Positions 37,110-46,607 of a DNA stretch of 48,399 nt are shown piece after piece. The stretch covers positions 1-48,399 of the forward strand of contig DAQK01000018.1 in NCBI GenBank assembly GCA_002502855.1, in the 5' to 3' direction. Source of the DNA: Methanobacterium sp. UBA279 (GTDB lineage Archaea; Methanobacteriota; Methanobacteria; Methanobacteriales; Methanobacteriaceae). Below the pieces are notes generated by a model. That model was not told the DNA's origin. It saw only the letters and a program-made list of their open reading frames with translations, and made no database searches. Within the stretch, counting starts at the first letter, position 1, and each line of letters opens with the position of its first letter. Both the position numbers and the translations under genes were made by a program.

Positions 37110-38756
37110 ATGAGCGATACAAAAATAGCAAAGGGCAGTATAATCATACTCTTAGGCTCTTTAATTTTCAGGGTGGGTGGTTTCATATACCGATTCGCCA
37201 TGGCAACCTTATTAGGGCCAGCTGGTTACGGTATATTCATTCTAACCCTGCCTATAATCGCTGTTTTACAGTTATCTGCTGAAGGGGGAATACCCCCAGC
37301 CATAGCCAAATATATAGCTCAATATGATGCTGTTGGCCAGAAGGATATGGTGGAGCAGATAATAAGGACTTCTGCTAAACTGGTTATCAGCTTGGGTATT
37401 ATTTTAAGCATAGTGATATACATCCTGGCCGAACCCCTGGCTCTATATTTGTTCCATAACCCAGAGGCCATACTCCCATTCCAGTGTGTGGCCCTAATTA
37501 CCCCTTTCAGTGTAATCGTAGGGGAGATGAAGGGTGTCTTCCAGGGTTACTATGAAATGAACTTCATAAATGTAACTAAAGCCGTTGAGCAGAGTTCCAC
37601 CATTATATTTGCAGTTTCACTGGTGCTGGCCAATTTCTACATAGCCGGAGCAGTAATCGGTACAGCTATAGGATACATGATAACTGGACTTGCTGCCTTC
37701 CTAATCTTCCGCAAATATATATGGATAAAACTAAAACAACACAATGCTGAAAACCCTGAAAATCCAGAAAAGAAATTCACCAGGAGGAAGGAGTTAAGCC
37801 TGGTTAAAATTCTGTTTCTATTCTCTATCCCTGTATATCTTACCAGCTTAGGTGAACTGTTCATGTACGATATTGGGACCTGGATCATTGGAGTATTCAT
37901 GACCAGTGAATATGTGGGCTTCTATGGTATAGGAAGTCCCATAGCCCGTATTCCCCTTATGATCAGTATGGCCGTGGCCACTGCAGTTTTACCAGCTACA
38001 GCCGCAGCGCTAAGCACGGAAAACCGCCATTTACTGAATACTTATATTAACCAGGCCTTCCGTTACGTGACCATCCTAGTTCTCCCCATGTCCCTAGGAA
38101 TCGCAGTATTTGCACATCCCATACTCAGCCTGCTTTTCCCGGGCTATGAAATGGGAACAGGGGCACTGCAGATATTAGCCATAGGCATGCTGTTTTTCAC
38201 ACTGTATACTGTCTCGGCCAGTGTGGCTCAGGGTGTGGGTAAACCGGTGATACCAATGATATCACTGGCAATAGCTGTAGTCATTGAACTGGGCTTAAGC
38301 GTGGTACTGGTACCGGGATATGGAACAAATGGAGTGGCCCTGATACCAGGATATGGAATAAATGGAGCAGCCCTGGCAACCACCATTGCAACCTTTGTAC
38401 TCATGGTAACTGTAGCCTGGGGAACCCTTAAACAGTCAAAAACGAAACTTGAACTCAAAAATCTGGGAAAGATAGTAGTTGCATCAGTTTTAATGGCTGG
38501 AATTCTGTATTTTGTACCCACTACCTACGCATACACCAGTTTCTATGCAGGTATACCCCTGGCCCAGGTACTGGCATTGTTATACCTTATATTGGTTGCA
38601 TTTGTCGGAGCGTTTCTATACATTGTCATTTTAACCCTGATCGGCGGTGTGAAGAAATCTGATGTTAGTGCATTTTTAAAATTAGGCCGTAGATTAGGAC
38701 CATTAGAGCCCTTATTCGATAAGATAGGTTCTATACTGATGAAATATGCAGTTTAG
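37110..38756 (+). CDS. MOP/MATE-superfamily polysaccharide flippase
   Basis: The 548-residue protein has about 14 hydrophobic segments and a SpoVB/Wzx-like start (KGSIIILLGSLIFRVGGFIY, ATLLGPAGYGIF). It likely flips lipid-linked sugars or cell-wall precursors across the membrane; in pseudomurein-bearing Methanobacteriales this could include pseudomurein precursors (inference). A 33-base in-frame tandem duplication (38307-38372) gives LVPGYGTNGVA then LIPGYGINGAA in a conserved loop. After the stop is an A/G-rich repeated tract. The start has no clear ribosome binding site. Confidence 0.88.
   Translation: MSDTKIAKGSIIILLGSLIFRVGGFIYRFAMATLLGPAGYGIFILTLPIIAVLQLSAEGGIPPAIAKYIAQYDAVGQKDMVEQIIRTSAKLVISLGIILSIVIYILAEPLALYLFHNPEAILPFQCVALITPFSVIVGEMKGVFQGYYEMNFINVTKAVEQSSTIIFAVSLVLANFYIAGAVIGTAIGYMITGLAAFLIFRKYIWIKLKQHNAENPENPEKKFTRRKELSLVKILFLFSIPVYLTSLGELFMYDIGTWIIGVFMTSEYVGFYGIGSPIARIPLMISMAVATAVLPATAAALSTENRHLLNTYINQAFRYVTILVLPMSLGIAVFAHPILSLLFPGYEMGTGALQILAIGMLFFTLYTVSASVAQGVGKPVIPMISLAIAVVIELGLSVVLVPGYGTNGVALIPGYGINGAALATTIATFVLMVTVAWGTLKQSKTKLELKNLGKIVVASVLMAGILYFVPTTYAYTSFYAGIPLAQVLALLYLILVAFVGAFLYIVILTLIGGVKKSDVSAFLKLGRRLGPLEPLFDKIGSILMKYAV
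38307..38372 (+). repeat. in-frame 33-base tandem duplication inside the flippase gene
   Basis: 38307-38339 and 38340-38372 differ at 5 of 33 positions and encode LVPGYGTNGVA and LIPGYGINGAA. The motif GYGxxGAALA occurs once in most MOP flippases, so one copy is extra. Confidence 0.85.
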
Positions 38757-38847
38757 AAAAAACAGGGTAAAATAGGGAAAGAAAAACAGGATTAGTAGGG
38801 AAAAAACAGGGTAACAGGTAAAAAGAGGGAAATAAAATAGGATTAGT
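38757..38847. repeat. purine-rich imperfect tandem repeats after the flippase gene
   Basis: Variants of aaaaacaggrttagtaggga occur about four times directly after the flippase stop (aaaaaacagggtaaaatag, aaaaacaggattagtag, aaaacagggtaacaggta, aaaataggattagta). It may be a tail-type expansion like those elsewhere in the window, but here it does not clearly copy the last codons. Confidence 0.65.
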
Positions 38848-38864
38848 ATTGAAGGTTTAGACTT

Positions 38865-39638
38865 TCAATGTTTATTAGGGTCGTAGTAGCTTTTTACGAA
38901 GATCTTAATGGTACTCTTAATTTTCTCCAGGGAATATTTAAAATCAGTACTTTTAATTGTATCTTTTACAATCTTCTCCATCTCAGGACTCTTAGGATAT
39001 AAAATCCCCAATCCATGAAATGCCCAGGGATTTACAATTTTCAGGGATAATTCCCGATCAGATTCTCGAACAAAATCTTCCACCCCAGTTAATACACCAT
39101 TTCTGGGGGTGTTTTCATCTACGGCATTGTAGAGGTCGCTGTTGAGTCCGCCGTTCTTGATGAGTTTTCTCTGACCAGGACGCATACCCTCCTGTTTATA
39201 AGGCTGTCTGAACTTCTCTGGTATGTCATCCGGGTTGTAATACCCGTCCCTCCTGGCATATGGCCAGCCTACATCATGCAAAAATACTACGGGGAACTTT
39301 TTACCCTTAAAAGTCTCCTCCAGCACCTTCAATTCATGATACACTGTGTACCAGTTGTGATCTCCGTCAATCAGAATAACATCGTAATCCTTGAGATGGG
39401 GTAACGCATCTAAGCTTAATTCGGTGCACATCTGGAATCTATCTCCGAATTCCCTCTTATATTTCTCTATATCAAAGGAGGGGAAGGGGTCGATGGCGGT
39501 CATATGTGCATCATGGTCTCGGCAGTATTCCAGTATGCTCCATGTGTTTCCGCCAGTGGCTGAACCAACTTCCACTATGTAACGGGCGTTGATCTTTTCA
39601 ATAATTGGTCTCATCAGGGGAGTCCACATTCTTCTCAT
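38865..39638 (-). CDS. SAM-dependent methyltransferase (Methyltransf_24 type)
   Basis: The 257-residue protein has motif I YIVEVGSATGGNTWSILEY, MTAIDPFPSFD, and VILIDGDHNWYTVYHELKV, the Methyltransf_24 pattern of class I methyltransferases often found in surface-polysaccharide clusters. FPVVFLHDVGWPYAR follows. Substrate unknown; the adjacent convergent flippase makes a glycan role plausible but not shown. Confidence 0.83.
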   Translation of the reverse strand: MRRMWTPLMRPIIEKINARYIVEVGSATGGNTWSILEYCRDHDAHMTAIDPFPSFDIEKYKREFGDRFQMCTELSLDALPHLKDYDVILIDGDHNWYTVYHELKVLEETFKGKKFPVVFLHDVGWPYARRDGYYNPDDIPEKFRQPYKQEGMRPGQRKLIKNGGLNSDLYNAVDENTPRNGVLTGVEDFVRESDRELSLKIVNPWAFHGLGILYPKSPEMEKIVKDTIKSTDFKYSLEKIKSTIKIFVKSYYDPNKH

Positions 39639-39872
39639 ATCTTTTAAACCTCATTGGTAAATCCAATAAAAAAAACATTCAATATCAGATTAAGTAGTTT
39701 AAAAATATCTAAATATAGAAAATAATTGTTATAACCCAATATAAAAATCTTCTTATTAATTTAAGACTCTTAAATAATATTTAGAATAAAATTTATTTGC
39801 AATGAATCCGGAATGTAGCCCAAACGTTAATTTATAAGTTCAGTTTAAATAGTAACATTTAATGGTGATTTG

Positions 39873-40525
39873 ATGTCAACCACGGCCCGAAGAGAACGAG
39901 AAAAACAGCAAAGGAGAGAATCCATAGTAGATGCTGCAGAGAAACTGTTTTTCTCCAAAGGTTATGATGATGTATCATTGGATGATATTGCTCAGGAGGC
40001 TGAATTAAACAGAGCCACCATCTACCTTTATTTTGAAAAAATAAAGAGGATTTATACTTCGCAGTTATATTATGAGGCGTCATCTTATTAAATGAGTATG
40101 ATTAAAAATAAAGTTAAAAACACGACTTACACTAAAAAAAAATAACTGCCTTTGGAATTACTTATTACCAATTTTTTAATCTACATCCCCAATACACCCA
40201 GGTTTATAACCTGTTTCAATCCGGAAGATTTAACACATCCACATTAAGGCGTCCAGCCTAGGACGATGTAATGGAAATCATCAGATTACAAAAGGAAATA
40301 TTTGACACGCTACATTCCACCATTAAAACATTGAAGGGAAGTGGAAAAGTTTCCCCTGATGTTGATCCTTTTTATGCGACTATTTTGATAATCGCTACCC
40401 TGGAAAGTTTAATTATCCCTTCACCCATGTTAGAAAAGGAGATAGAACATATTAAAACTGATAAATATCAGGATTTCGGGAGTAATTACGTTAACTTTAT
40501 CAACGGGCTGTTTAAGAAGGATTAA
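39873..40525 (+). pseudogene. TetR family regulator, decayed
   Basis: ATG 39873 (GGTGATTTG upstream) opens a good TetR DNA-binding domain: ESIVDAAEKLFFSKGYDDVS, LDDIAQEAELNRATIYLYFE. One A is missing in the A-run near 40042; restored, the frame reads NKEDLYFAVIL, then TGA where relatives have Arg, then GVILLNE. Around 40080-40190 the sequence is badly eroded. From about 40191 the C-terminal domain resumes (QYTQVYNLFQSGRFNTSTLR, then TAG, then DDVMEIIRLQKEIFDTL) and runs to 40525. At least one indel and two nonsense changes are present, so the gene is dead. Confidence 0.88.
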
Positions 40526-40612
40526 ATTCGAATCTTAGGTTTTTAGTATTTTTTTCATACCTTTAAATTCAGACTATACCAAAAATTATAAATATGATTA
40601 ACACAGTGTTAT

Positions 40613-41693
40613 TATAGTTAAGTACTTATTTTTTTATACTTTGTTTTAGGAATTTTTTTATCCATCTGTTGGCGTATGAATTTGATTTTGTGAATTTTCT
40701 GAAGTAATTTTCTATTGTTTCTCGCATTTGTTTGAGTGTTTCTATGAATAATGGTGATAATTCTCTTTTTATAGATTTTCAGATGTATTTTATGGGGTTG
40801 AGGTCTGGTGAGTATGGTGGTAGGAATATCAGGTCTATTTTAAGTTTTTTGGCGGTTTCTGTGGCTAATTTTGAGTGATGAGATCGGAAGTTGTCAAGGA
40901 TTACCATTATACGTCCATAAGGGTTTATTGTTCGTATTAGCTTCAAGAATTCGGTTATGTCTTCTTTCCGTGAGTGGTCTTTGAAATCGATTGTGCTTGG
41001 TCCTTTTATCGTGTAAAAACCGAAAGTATTTGCTTTTAGAGTTGTTGTGTTTTTATTTTTAGTTGGTTTGGCAAGAGACCATAGTTTTTGCGTGTTGGCG
41101 GTCGTTTGTGGTGAGAATTTATCTATAAATCCTATTATCTGGGGATCTTTAGTTAAAGCTTGGCTTATGTTTTTTTTAACTGTTTTTCTGCGTCTGAAGG
41201 TCTTCTATAGTCGTGTGGGCTTTGGTGAATTTCAACCCCAAATCTCTTAAGATTGTTCTAACATGTTTTTCTGAGAAATCGGGTCCAAATTCATCTTTTA
41301 TCAGTTTTTTAACTTCTTGAGTAGTCCAATCATCTCTTTTACTTAGCATTTCTTTTAATTCTTTTTTATCTTCATCAGAAAGTTGTGATGGCCTTCCTCC
41401 CCCATATTTTGGTATTAATCCATCATATCCTTCTTCATTCCATCTTTCTTGCCAAATATAACCTACTCTTTTAGTCACCCCCGATTTAGATGCTGCTACA
41501 TCCACGGAATCACCAAGATATCGGTTCCTTATGAAATGCAGCCTGTTTAAAACTTTAACATCCTTTTCTAAACTTTTAATTTGTCTGTCGAGCTCCTCAA
41601 CCGTCATATGATGTTCAATCTCAATTTTATCCCACTTAGCCATAATAATAAATATAAAACATTCAAGTATAAAAAGTTTAGTATTTAACTATA
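40613..41693. mobile_element. IS630-family insertion sequence, inactive
   Basis: Imperfect terminal inverted repeats tatagttaagtact (40613-40626) and its complement agtatttaactata (41680-41693) match at 13 of 14 positions and bound a 1.08-kb element with one transposase gene. The surrounding bases continue partly alike (tgttat outside both ends in inverted sense), so the true ends may lie a few bases further out. IS630 elements target TA dinucleotides, and TA is present at both ends. The transposase is broken. Confidence 0.8.
40626..41643 (-). pseudogene. IS630-family transposase with mutated DDE triad
   Basis: ATG 41643 begins a 155-codon N-terminal HTH part (GYIWQERWNEEGYDGLIPKY, GGGRPSQLSDEDKKELKEML). 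A frameshift near 41185 leads into the DDE domain in another frame: QIIGFIDKFSPQ, RIMVILDNFRSHHSK, LIFLPPYSPDLNPIKYI. The last motif is normally NPIEYIW: here the catalytic Glu codon GAA has become AAA (Lys) and the following Trp codon is TGA. The frame then continues SIKRELSPLF to a stop at 40626. Confidence 0.9.
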
Positions 41694-41796
41694 AATAACA
41701 GGCTGTTAGAAGATAACAAGATGTCAATAAAGGGGAACCAAGAAAAAATATTAATAAGACTAAAATGTAAATCTTTGAAAGTTGTGAGATGAAATT

Positions 41797-42441
41797 ATGG
41801 TAAAAACTGATAATTATCAGGCTTTAGAAAAAGAGGCCCTGAAACTGGGATGTACTGAGGCAAAGGTGATCCCTGCAGACCAGATAGTGGTTGAAGACAG
41901 GGTCCGCCTCCGGTGTATGATTGGCTGCCCCACCTATGGGAAGAATTTGAGATGTCCTCCATATACACCGAGCGTGGATAGTTTCCGTAATATTTTAAAT
42001 GACTACAGTGTGGCCATGGTTATCAGGATTAAACCACCAGAGATATCCGAGATATTGCAGGATAAATACAAATCTAAAAATAGGGGAGAGGATAGGTTCT
42101 GGGATAGATATAAGGACCCTGATACGGCGGCGTCCGCTACATGGTCTGATTTCTCCGAGATTTACAAATCCATGTTGATGGTTCTCTTAGAAGTTGAAAG
42201 GGCAGCATTTAAACAGGGATATCCATTAGCTACCGGTTTTTTCGGTGGGAGATGCATGCTCTGTGAGGAATGCAACGTGAAAGAAGGTGTTTGCCTGAAT
42301 CCTGTGATGTCGCGTTTTGCATCCGAGGCTATGGGTATAAACCTCTCAAAAACAGCAGAAAATGCAGGGATACACTTGCAGTTTAAAGGCGAAGATGATC
42401 CCTCCCAGATAACACTGATTGCTATATTGCTGATAGATTGA
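41797..42441 (+). CDS. DUF2284 predicted metal-binding protein
   Basis: The 214-residue protein has cysteine-rich blocks RCMIGCPTYGKNLRCPPYTP and GGRCMLCEECNVKEGVCLNP, the DUF2284 signature, expected to bind iron-sulfur clusters or zinc. Function is unknown. The start ATG 41797 has only a weak upstream GTGAGATG site. The MoxR gene follows 53 bases downstream on the same strand. Confidence 0.85.
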   Translation: MVKTDNYQALEKEALKLGCTEAKVIPADQIVVEDRVRLRCMIGCPTYGKNLRCPPYTPSVDSFRNILNDYSVAMVIRIKPPEISEILQDKYKSKNRGEDRFWDRYKDPDTAASATWSDFSEIYKSMLMVLLEVERAAFKQGYPLATGFFGGRCMLCEECNVKEGVCLNPVMSRFASEAMGINLSKTAENAGIHLQFKGEDDPSQITLIAILLID

Positions 42442-42494
42442 TTTAACAGAGGGTCAATATATCTACTTGAATAAAAAAAAAGATTGGTGACTCA

Positions 42495-43349
42495 ATGTCC
42501 AAAAACACTTTAAATACGAGTTATGTGGAAGACGTTTTAACCAAAAACAATTACATTCCAGAAGAAAATATTGTTACCGTGACTTTCCTAGCTTTATCAT
42601 TGAAAAAACCGATATTAATCGAAGGCCCCCCTGGAACCGGGAAGACTGAGTTATCTAAAGCTATTTCCCAGGCATTTGGCCGGGATTTTTTCAGGATCCA
42701 GTGCTATGAGGGCATCACCTTCGAGCAGATAGTGGGGGAATGGAACTACCAGAAACAGCTTCTGAGCCTGGAAATGTCCAAGAAGAAGGAAACAGAGGCA
42801 GATGACGTATTCCTGGAGGAATTTTTCATAAAAAGACCCCTGTTATCTTCTTTTATAAATGAAAGGGATGCAGTGATCCTAATCGATGAAATCGACAAAG
42901 CCGATGAGGAAGTAGAGAGTTTCCTGCTTCAAGCCCTCGGGGAGAAGCAGATAACAGTTAACGACTTGGGAACGTTCGATCTTAAAAATGATCTACTGGT
43001 CATCATGACCTCAAACTCCCAGAGACAGCTTCTAGACGAGACCAAAGACCGTTGCCTGTATCTTTACATCGACTACCCCACCTTTGAAAGGGAAGTGGCG
43101 ATAGTTAAATCACACTCCCCAGAAGCTCCTCCATCACTGATAGAAAACGTGGTGAAGGTTATACAGAAAATCAGGAAGCTCAATTTAATTAAAACACCCT
43201 CTATCCGGGCCAGTGTTGATTGGGTGAGTAGCCTGATGATATTCGGCCAAAACAACTTAGATGAGGAATCCTTAAGAAAGACCATAAACGTGGTGGTAAA
43301 AAATGAAGAGGATAAAAACAAGGTCTTAAAGAATATTAAACTCGATTAA
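42495..43349 (+). CDS. MoxR-family AAA+ ATPase
   Basis: The 284-residue ATPase has Walker A EGPPGTGKTELSKAI, Walker B AVILIDEIDKADEEVESFLL, sensor 1 LVIMTSNSQRQLL, and the Arg region KDRCLYLYIDYP. MoxR proteins act as chaperones that insert cofactors or activate enzyme complexes together with a VWA partner; the partner is encoded 58 bases downstream. The complex it serves is unknown. Confidence 0.92.
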   Translation: MSKNTLNTSYVEDVLTKNNYIPEENIVTVTFLALSLKKPILIEGPPGTGKTELSKAISQAFGRDFFRIQCYEGITFEQIVGEWNYQKQLLSLEMSKKKETEADDVFLEEFFIKRPLLSSFINERDAVILIDEIDKADEEVESFLLQALGEKQITVNDLGTFDLKNDLLVIMTSNSQRQLLDETKDRCLYLYIDYPTFEREVAIVKSHSPEAPPSLIENVVKVIQKIRKLNLIKTPSIRASVDWVSSLMIFGQNNLDEESLRKTINVVVKNEEDKNKVLKNIKLD

Positions 43350-43407
43350 TACATTAATTTTATTAAAATGTGGATAATGGATGAAAGTTGGCTTCTTTGG
43401 TGTCTTA

Positions 43408-44547
43408 ATGGATGAAATAGTCAGATTCTCCGGAGTGTTAAGGGAGAATGGAATCCCGGCAAGCATACGCAGTACACAAACCGCCTGTGATGCAGTTTCC
43501 CTGGTTAAGGGACAGGGTGTTGATTTAAGGGAAACCCTGGCCTGTATCTACCTTAAAGACCAGAGGCAGAGAAAAAAGTTCAATGAATGCTACGACGTAT
43601 TCTTTGAAAATAAGGGGAAAATGGCGGATAAACCTGCCTCTAACCTGGAAGATAAGGATAAATTCATAAGAAAATTGAACATCTCGGTCACCAAACAGAA
43701 CAAAGCTTCTTTTAATTACAATGACAACTTCCAGTACAAGCTGGACTACATAAAAAACACTTTGAACGATGCAGACGACAACGCAGACCATGAAGGTAAC
43801 TCAGAGCTCATAAAGAGCAGCATCCACACCCTGAATACTCTGCAGCCCGAGTTGATCGATCTGTGCCAGAAGCTCGGCCGGAAAATCGCCACCAGAAGGG
43901 TGCGGAGGTATAAACAGTCGAAGAAACAGAAGCCAGATATCAGAAGGACCATAAGGAAGAATATGAAACACGGTGGAAGTCTTCTGGAACTGGTTAAAAG
44001 CAAACCCAAGATAAAGAAGCAGAACCACTTTTTCCTTAGTGATGTGAGTGTGTCCTGTGACTGGATCAGCATCTGGTTTTTCTGCATGATATACACTGCC
44101 CAGAACAGCTTCAACCGGGCCCGGGCCTTCGAGTTCGACAACAAAACCGTGGAGATATCCACAGCACTACAGGAACTCAACATCATAGATGCTTTCATCA
44201 AGGTTTTGGACATCAGGAAGAAGAACTCCATGATTCACGGAAAAAGCAACATGTACACCGCCTTTCAAAGTTTCCTGAGCCAGGCTAATATAAACCACAA
44301 GTCTTACGTCCTGATCCTGAGTGACTGCCGTGACTGGGCTGGGCCCAAATATGAAAGAGAACCACTAAGTGCAGATTTCATTAGCACCATATCCCGGAAG
44401 GCAAAAAGAGTACTGATTTTAAACCCGGAACCCAAAATAAAGTGGAACGCAGCCGACAGCTGTGTCTCATATTATGAAGATGCCGGTGCTGAAGCCTTCG
44501 AAGTGAGCAATTTAGAGCAGCTGGCTGATTTAATCAGTGAAATATAG
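43408..44547 (+). CDS. VWA-containing CoxE-like protein
   Basis: The roughly 379-residue protein has a charged N-terminal half and a C-terminal von Willebrand A domain with MIDAS motif LSDVSVSCDWIS (DxSxS). It is the usual partner of MoxR ATPases. I place the start at ATG 43408 because GGTG lies 5 bases before it; an in-frame ATG at 43381 has no site. Residues near 180-200 are very basic (RRVRRYKQSKKQK). Confidence 0.85.
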   Translation: MDEIVRFSGVLRENGIPASIRSTQTACDAVSLVKGQGVDLRETLACIYLKDQRQRKKFNECYDVFFENKGKMADKPASNLEDKDKFIRKLNISVTKQNKASFNYNDNFQYKLDYIKNTLNDADDNADHEGNSELIKSSIHTLNTLQPELIDLCQKLGRKIATRRVRRYKQSKKQKPDIRRTIRKNMKHGGSLLELVKSKPKIKKQNHFFLSDVSVSCDWISIWFFCMIYTAQNSFNRARAFEFDNKTVEISTALQELNIIDAFIKVLDIRKKNSMIHGKSNMYTAFQSFLSQANINHKSYVLILSDCRDWAGPKYEREPLSADFISTISRKAKRVLILNPEPKIKWNAADSCVSYYEDAGAEAFEVSNLEQLADLISEI

Positions 44548-44619
44548 TTTATGAAAACATCAGTTCATTTTATAGCCATTTGTAGTTCTCTACTTATCTT
44601 AGGTTTTTAGAATTTTCGG

Positions 44620-44772
44620 TTATTTTCCGGACAAATCTTTTATGAAGCAATAAAATATCTTCTTTTGTTTTTGGGGGGAATAAATGTGATGACCCAATTT
44701 GACCCTATCTAGCATGAAACCTTTCTTTAAGAATTGATAAGTTTCTGAAAGTGAGAGAAAAAAGTTTAGCAT
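44620..44772 (-). pseudogene. HicA-like toxin remnant
   Basis: Minus-strand translation gives LSLSETYQFLKKGFMLDRVK followed by LGHHIYSPQKQKK and a stop at 44620. HicA mRNA interferases have a short helix, then GF...R.KGSHHI with the catalytic His. The KGS before HHI is KLG here and the C-terminal strands are lost, so the gene looks dead. It follows the HicB remnant in the hicB-hicA order. Confidence 0.55.
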
Positions 44773-44793
44773 TAGCAGAAGGTGTATTCTAAA

Positions 44794-44978
44794 ATCTCTT
44801 TTTGCTGGTATTTTTCTAAGTTCTTTTAAGCATTCTATTACAATTTAATAGTCTATATACAATTTAACAATTCCTTTGCCATTTCTATTGCTTTTCTAAG
44901 AATCTTCATTAGGGTAGTACAACGATGGGTGAGGATTATAACGGTATGTCCTTCTGCTAATTTTCTAAGTAATTGCAA
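44794..44978 (-). pseudogene. HicB-like antitoxin remnant
   Basis: The translation LQLLRKLAEGHTVIILTH then KAIEMAKELLN, and in another frame VIECLKELRKIPA, lines up with the intact HicB at 47413-47613 (YRLLLRKEPEGGYTVIIPTL, EAIEMAREAIELYIDSLKE). DNA-level similarity is also visible (gccatttctattgctt is shared exactly). The start and a central block are lost and the frame is broken. Confidence 0.65.
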
Positions 44979-45064
44979 TATGTTTAAGCATCCATACACC
45001 ATTTTTATTTGAGTAGTCATATTCTTAAGTAAGTTTGTTGATAACAGTTATTCGTTTTATAATG

Positions 45065-45905
45065 TTAAAAAGGGAACCGATTAGGACTTTTTGAGAGAAT
45101 ACCTAAAATCTGTGTTAACCTGTCATCATAGCTTATTTTTTCCATTTTTTTTTCCAAAATTTTGAGAGGACTTGTAGCGATCCAGGTTCATCGCTCAGAG
45201 CCTTAGCTAGAATATTATTGAATAGTTTTTGGTCGTTTTTCTGTATATAATGACATTATGTCCATTGTATATTCAAAAGCAAAATCCAGATCATCTCCAA
45301 AAGTTCTGTGAATGGGATAAAAACCTGCAAAAGACAATGCTAAATCTTTAGACCAAATTCCATCTATATCCACTTGATAATAATTATATAACATTATATC
45401 CATTGTTCCGTTTAATGTTAGGGTTCTTTCTTCCTGAGGTGTGTCTGGGTTCGGTCCGACTTCATCTGGAAGTAATACATCTTGGCAGGTAATTGTGTTC
45501 TGTCAACAAATTGTTATATTCTTCTGGTGTACAAGGATAAAACCATAATCTCATGTTTTCTTTATCAGAATATCTAGAAAGATGTTCCAACAATAATGCT
45601 ACGTGGTATTCATCCTTTAACCGGTTATTAAATAATGTAAATATGTATTTTTTCCATTTTGTTAGGTTTTTGTCCCTCTTTAAGATTTTTAAGTGAATAT
45701 AATGCCTGTTTTTGCTCAAAATTCATGTTATTTAATTTATTTTCTATTTTCTTTAGATCATAAGTTGTTCCTAAAAAGTTAGTTATTTGCTGAGGAGTCG
45801 TATGAAATATCCAAGTCTTTAAATAATCCCATTTTTCGTCTTCAAAATCGTATAAGTGACTTAATTTTTCTTTGAACAACTTTCTTATTTTACGGTATGA
45901 ATCAA
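45065..45905 (-). pseudogene. decayed gene of unknown function
   Basis: Four consecutive minus-strand frames join into one protein of about 275 residues: KLSHLYDFEDEKWDYLKTWI, then after a shift near 45665 YIFTLFNNRLKDEYHVALLL, then after a shift near 45485 DVLLPDEVGPNPDTPQEERT and IDGIWSKDLALSFAGFYPIH, then after a shift near 45220 LAKALSDEPGSLQVLSKFWK, ending at 45065. No family is recognised. The 5' end is open to an in-frame stop without a good start codon, so it may be truncated too. The codons are AT-rich. It is divergent from the DUF3800 gene. Confidence 0.6.
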
Positions 45906-45979
45906 TATAGTTACTATAATACTAGAATAAGAAATAATATTCAATAAGTATTACAGTTAGAAAAGAAGAAAGGAGTTTG

Positions 45980-46600
45980 ATGTTGAAATATATATTTTTA
46001 GACGAATCTGGGGATCTTGGTTTCACTCCCAAATCAAGTAAATATTTTATTGTTGCTTGTCTTTGTGTTGATGAAGAAAAAATCGTAAACAGGTGTATTA
46101 AAACAGTTCGTAAAGGTTTATCTAAGAAATATAAGAAAACAGAGTTAAAATTCTCAAATTCATCAAAAACTACTAAAAGAAGAGTTTTAGAATGTATCGC
46201 ATTAAAAAACATATCCATATCTTATTTGGCTCTGAATAAAGGTTGGATTCATAGCCATCTACGTAATAAAAACTTCGTTATACATAATTATATGATTGCC
46301 CAGTTATTAAGCGAATTATTAGACGAAGCATCAAACAATAAGACTATTATTGTTATTGACAAATTTTTACCTTATAAAAATATAGTTGATTTCAATCGTT
46401 ATATCGGTTTAAAAACTCCTTCCGTATTAGACATTAGACATGAGTCCTCTCATGGTTCAAATGGAATCCAAGCTGTAGACTTTATTGCGGGGGCTATCCA
46501 TCTTAAGTATCGGACCAATGACGAGAGCTTTTACAGCATAATATCAAATAAGGTGAATGTATCGTTAGATACTCGTGAAAATATTTTCAAAAAGCGATGA
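45980..46600 (+). CDS. DUF3800 domain protein
   Basis: The 206-residue protein has the DUF3800 hallmarks: YIFLDESGDLGF near the N-terminus, IIVIDKFLPY in the middle, and SNGIQAVDFIAGAIHLKY near the C-terminus. The fold is RNase H-like, with acidic residues suggesting nuclease activity, and the family is frequent in mobile and defence-associated regions. ATG 45980 follows AAAGGAG; a TTG at 45977 is less likely. Low G+C and position among decayed genes suggest transfer. Role unknown. Confidence 0.85.
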   Translation: MLKYIFLDESGDLGFTPKSSKYFIVACLCVDEEKIVNRCIKTVRKGLSKKYKKTELKFSNSSKTTKRRVLECIALKNISISYLALNKGWIHSHLRNKNFVIHNYMIAQLLSELLDEASNNKTIIVIDKFLPYKNIVDFNRYIGLKTPSVLDIRHESSHGSNGIQAVDFIAGAIHLKYRTNDESFYSIISNKVNVSLDTRENIFKKR

Positions 46601-46607
46601 AAATGAA

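Noticed and set aside
40255..40262. TAG in the TetR remnant as pyrrolysine
   Set aside because: Nothing in the window suggests pyrrolysine use, Methanobacteriales generally lack it, and the gene has other lesions.
40613..41693. TGA recoding as Trp in the IS630 transposase
   Set aside because: The same gene also has a frameshift and a mutated catalytic residue, and TGA is a normal stop elsewhere in the window (for example at 6425-type neighbours and 44547-type genes use ordinary stops), so decay is simpler.
45462..45879. Two separate overlapping genes of about 85 codons
   Set aside because: Their sequences continue one another across a frameshift, and the downstream frames continue to 45065, so one decayed gene explains them.
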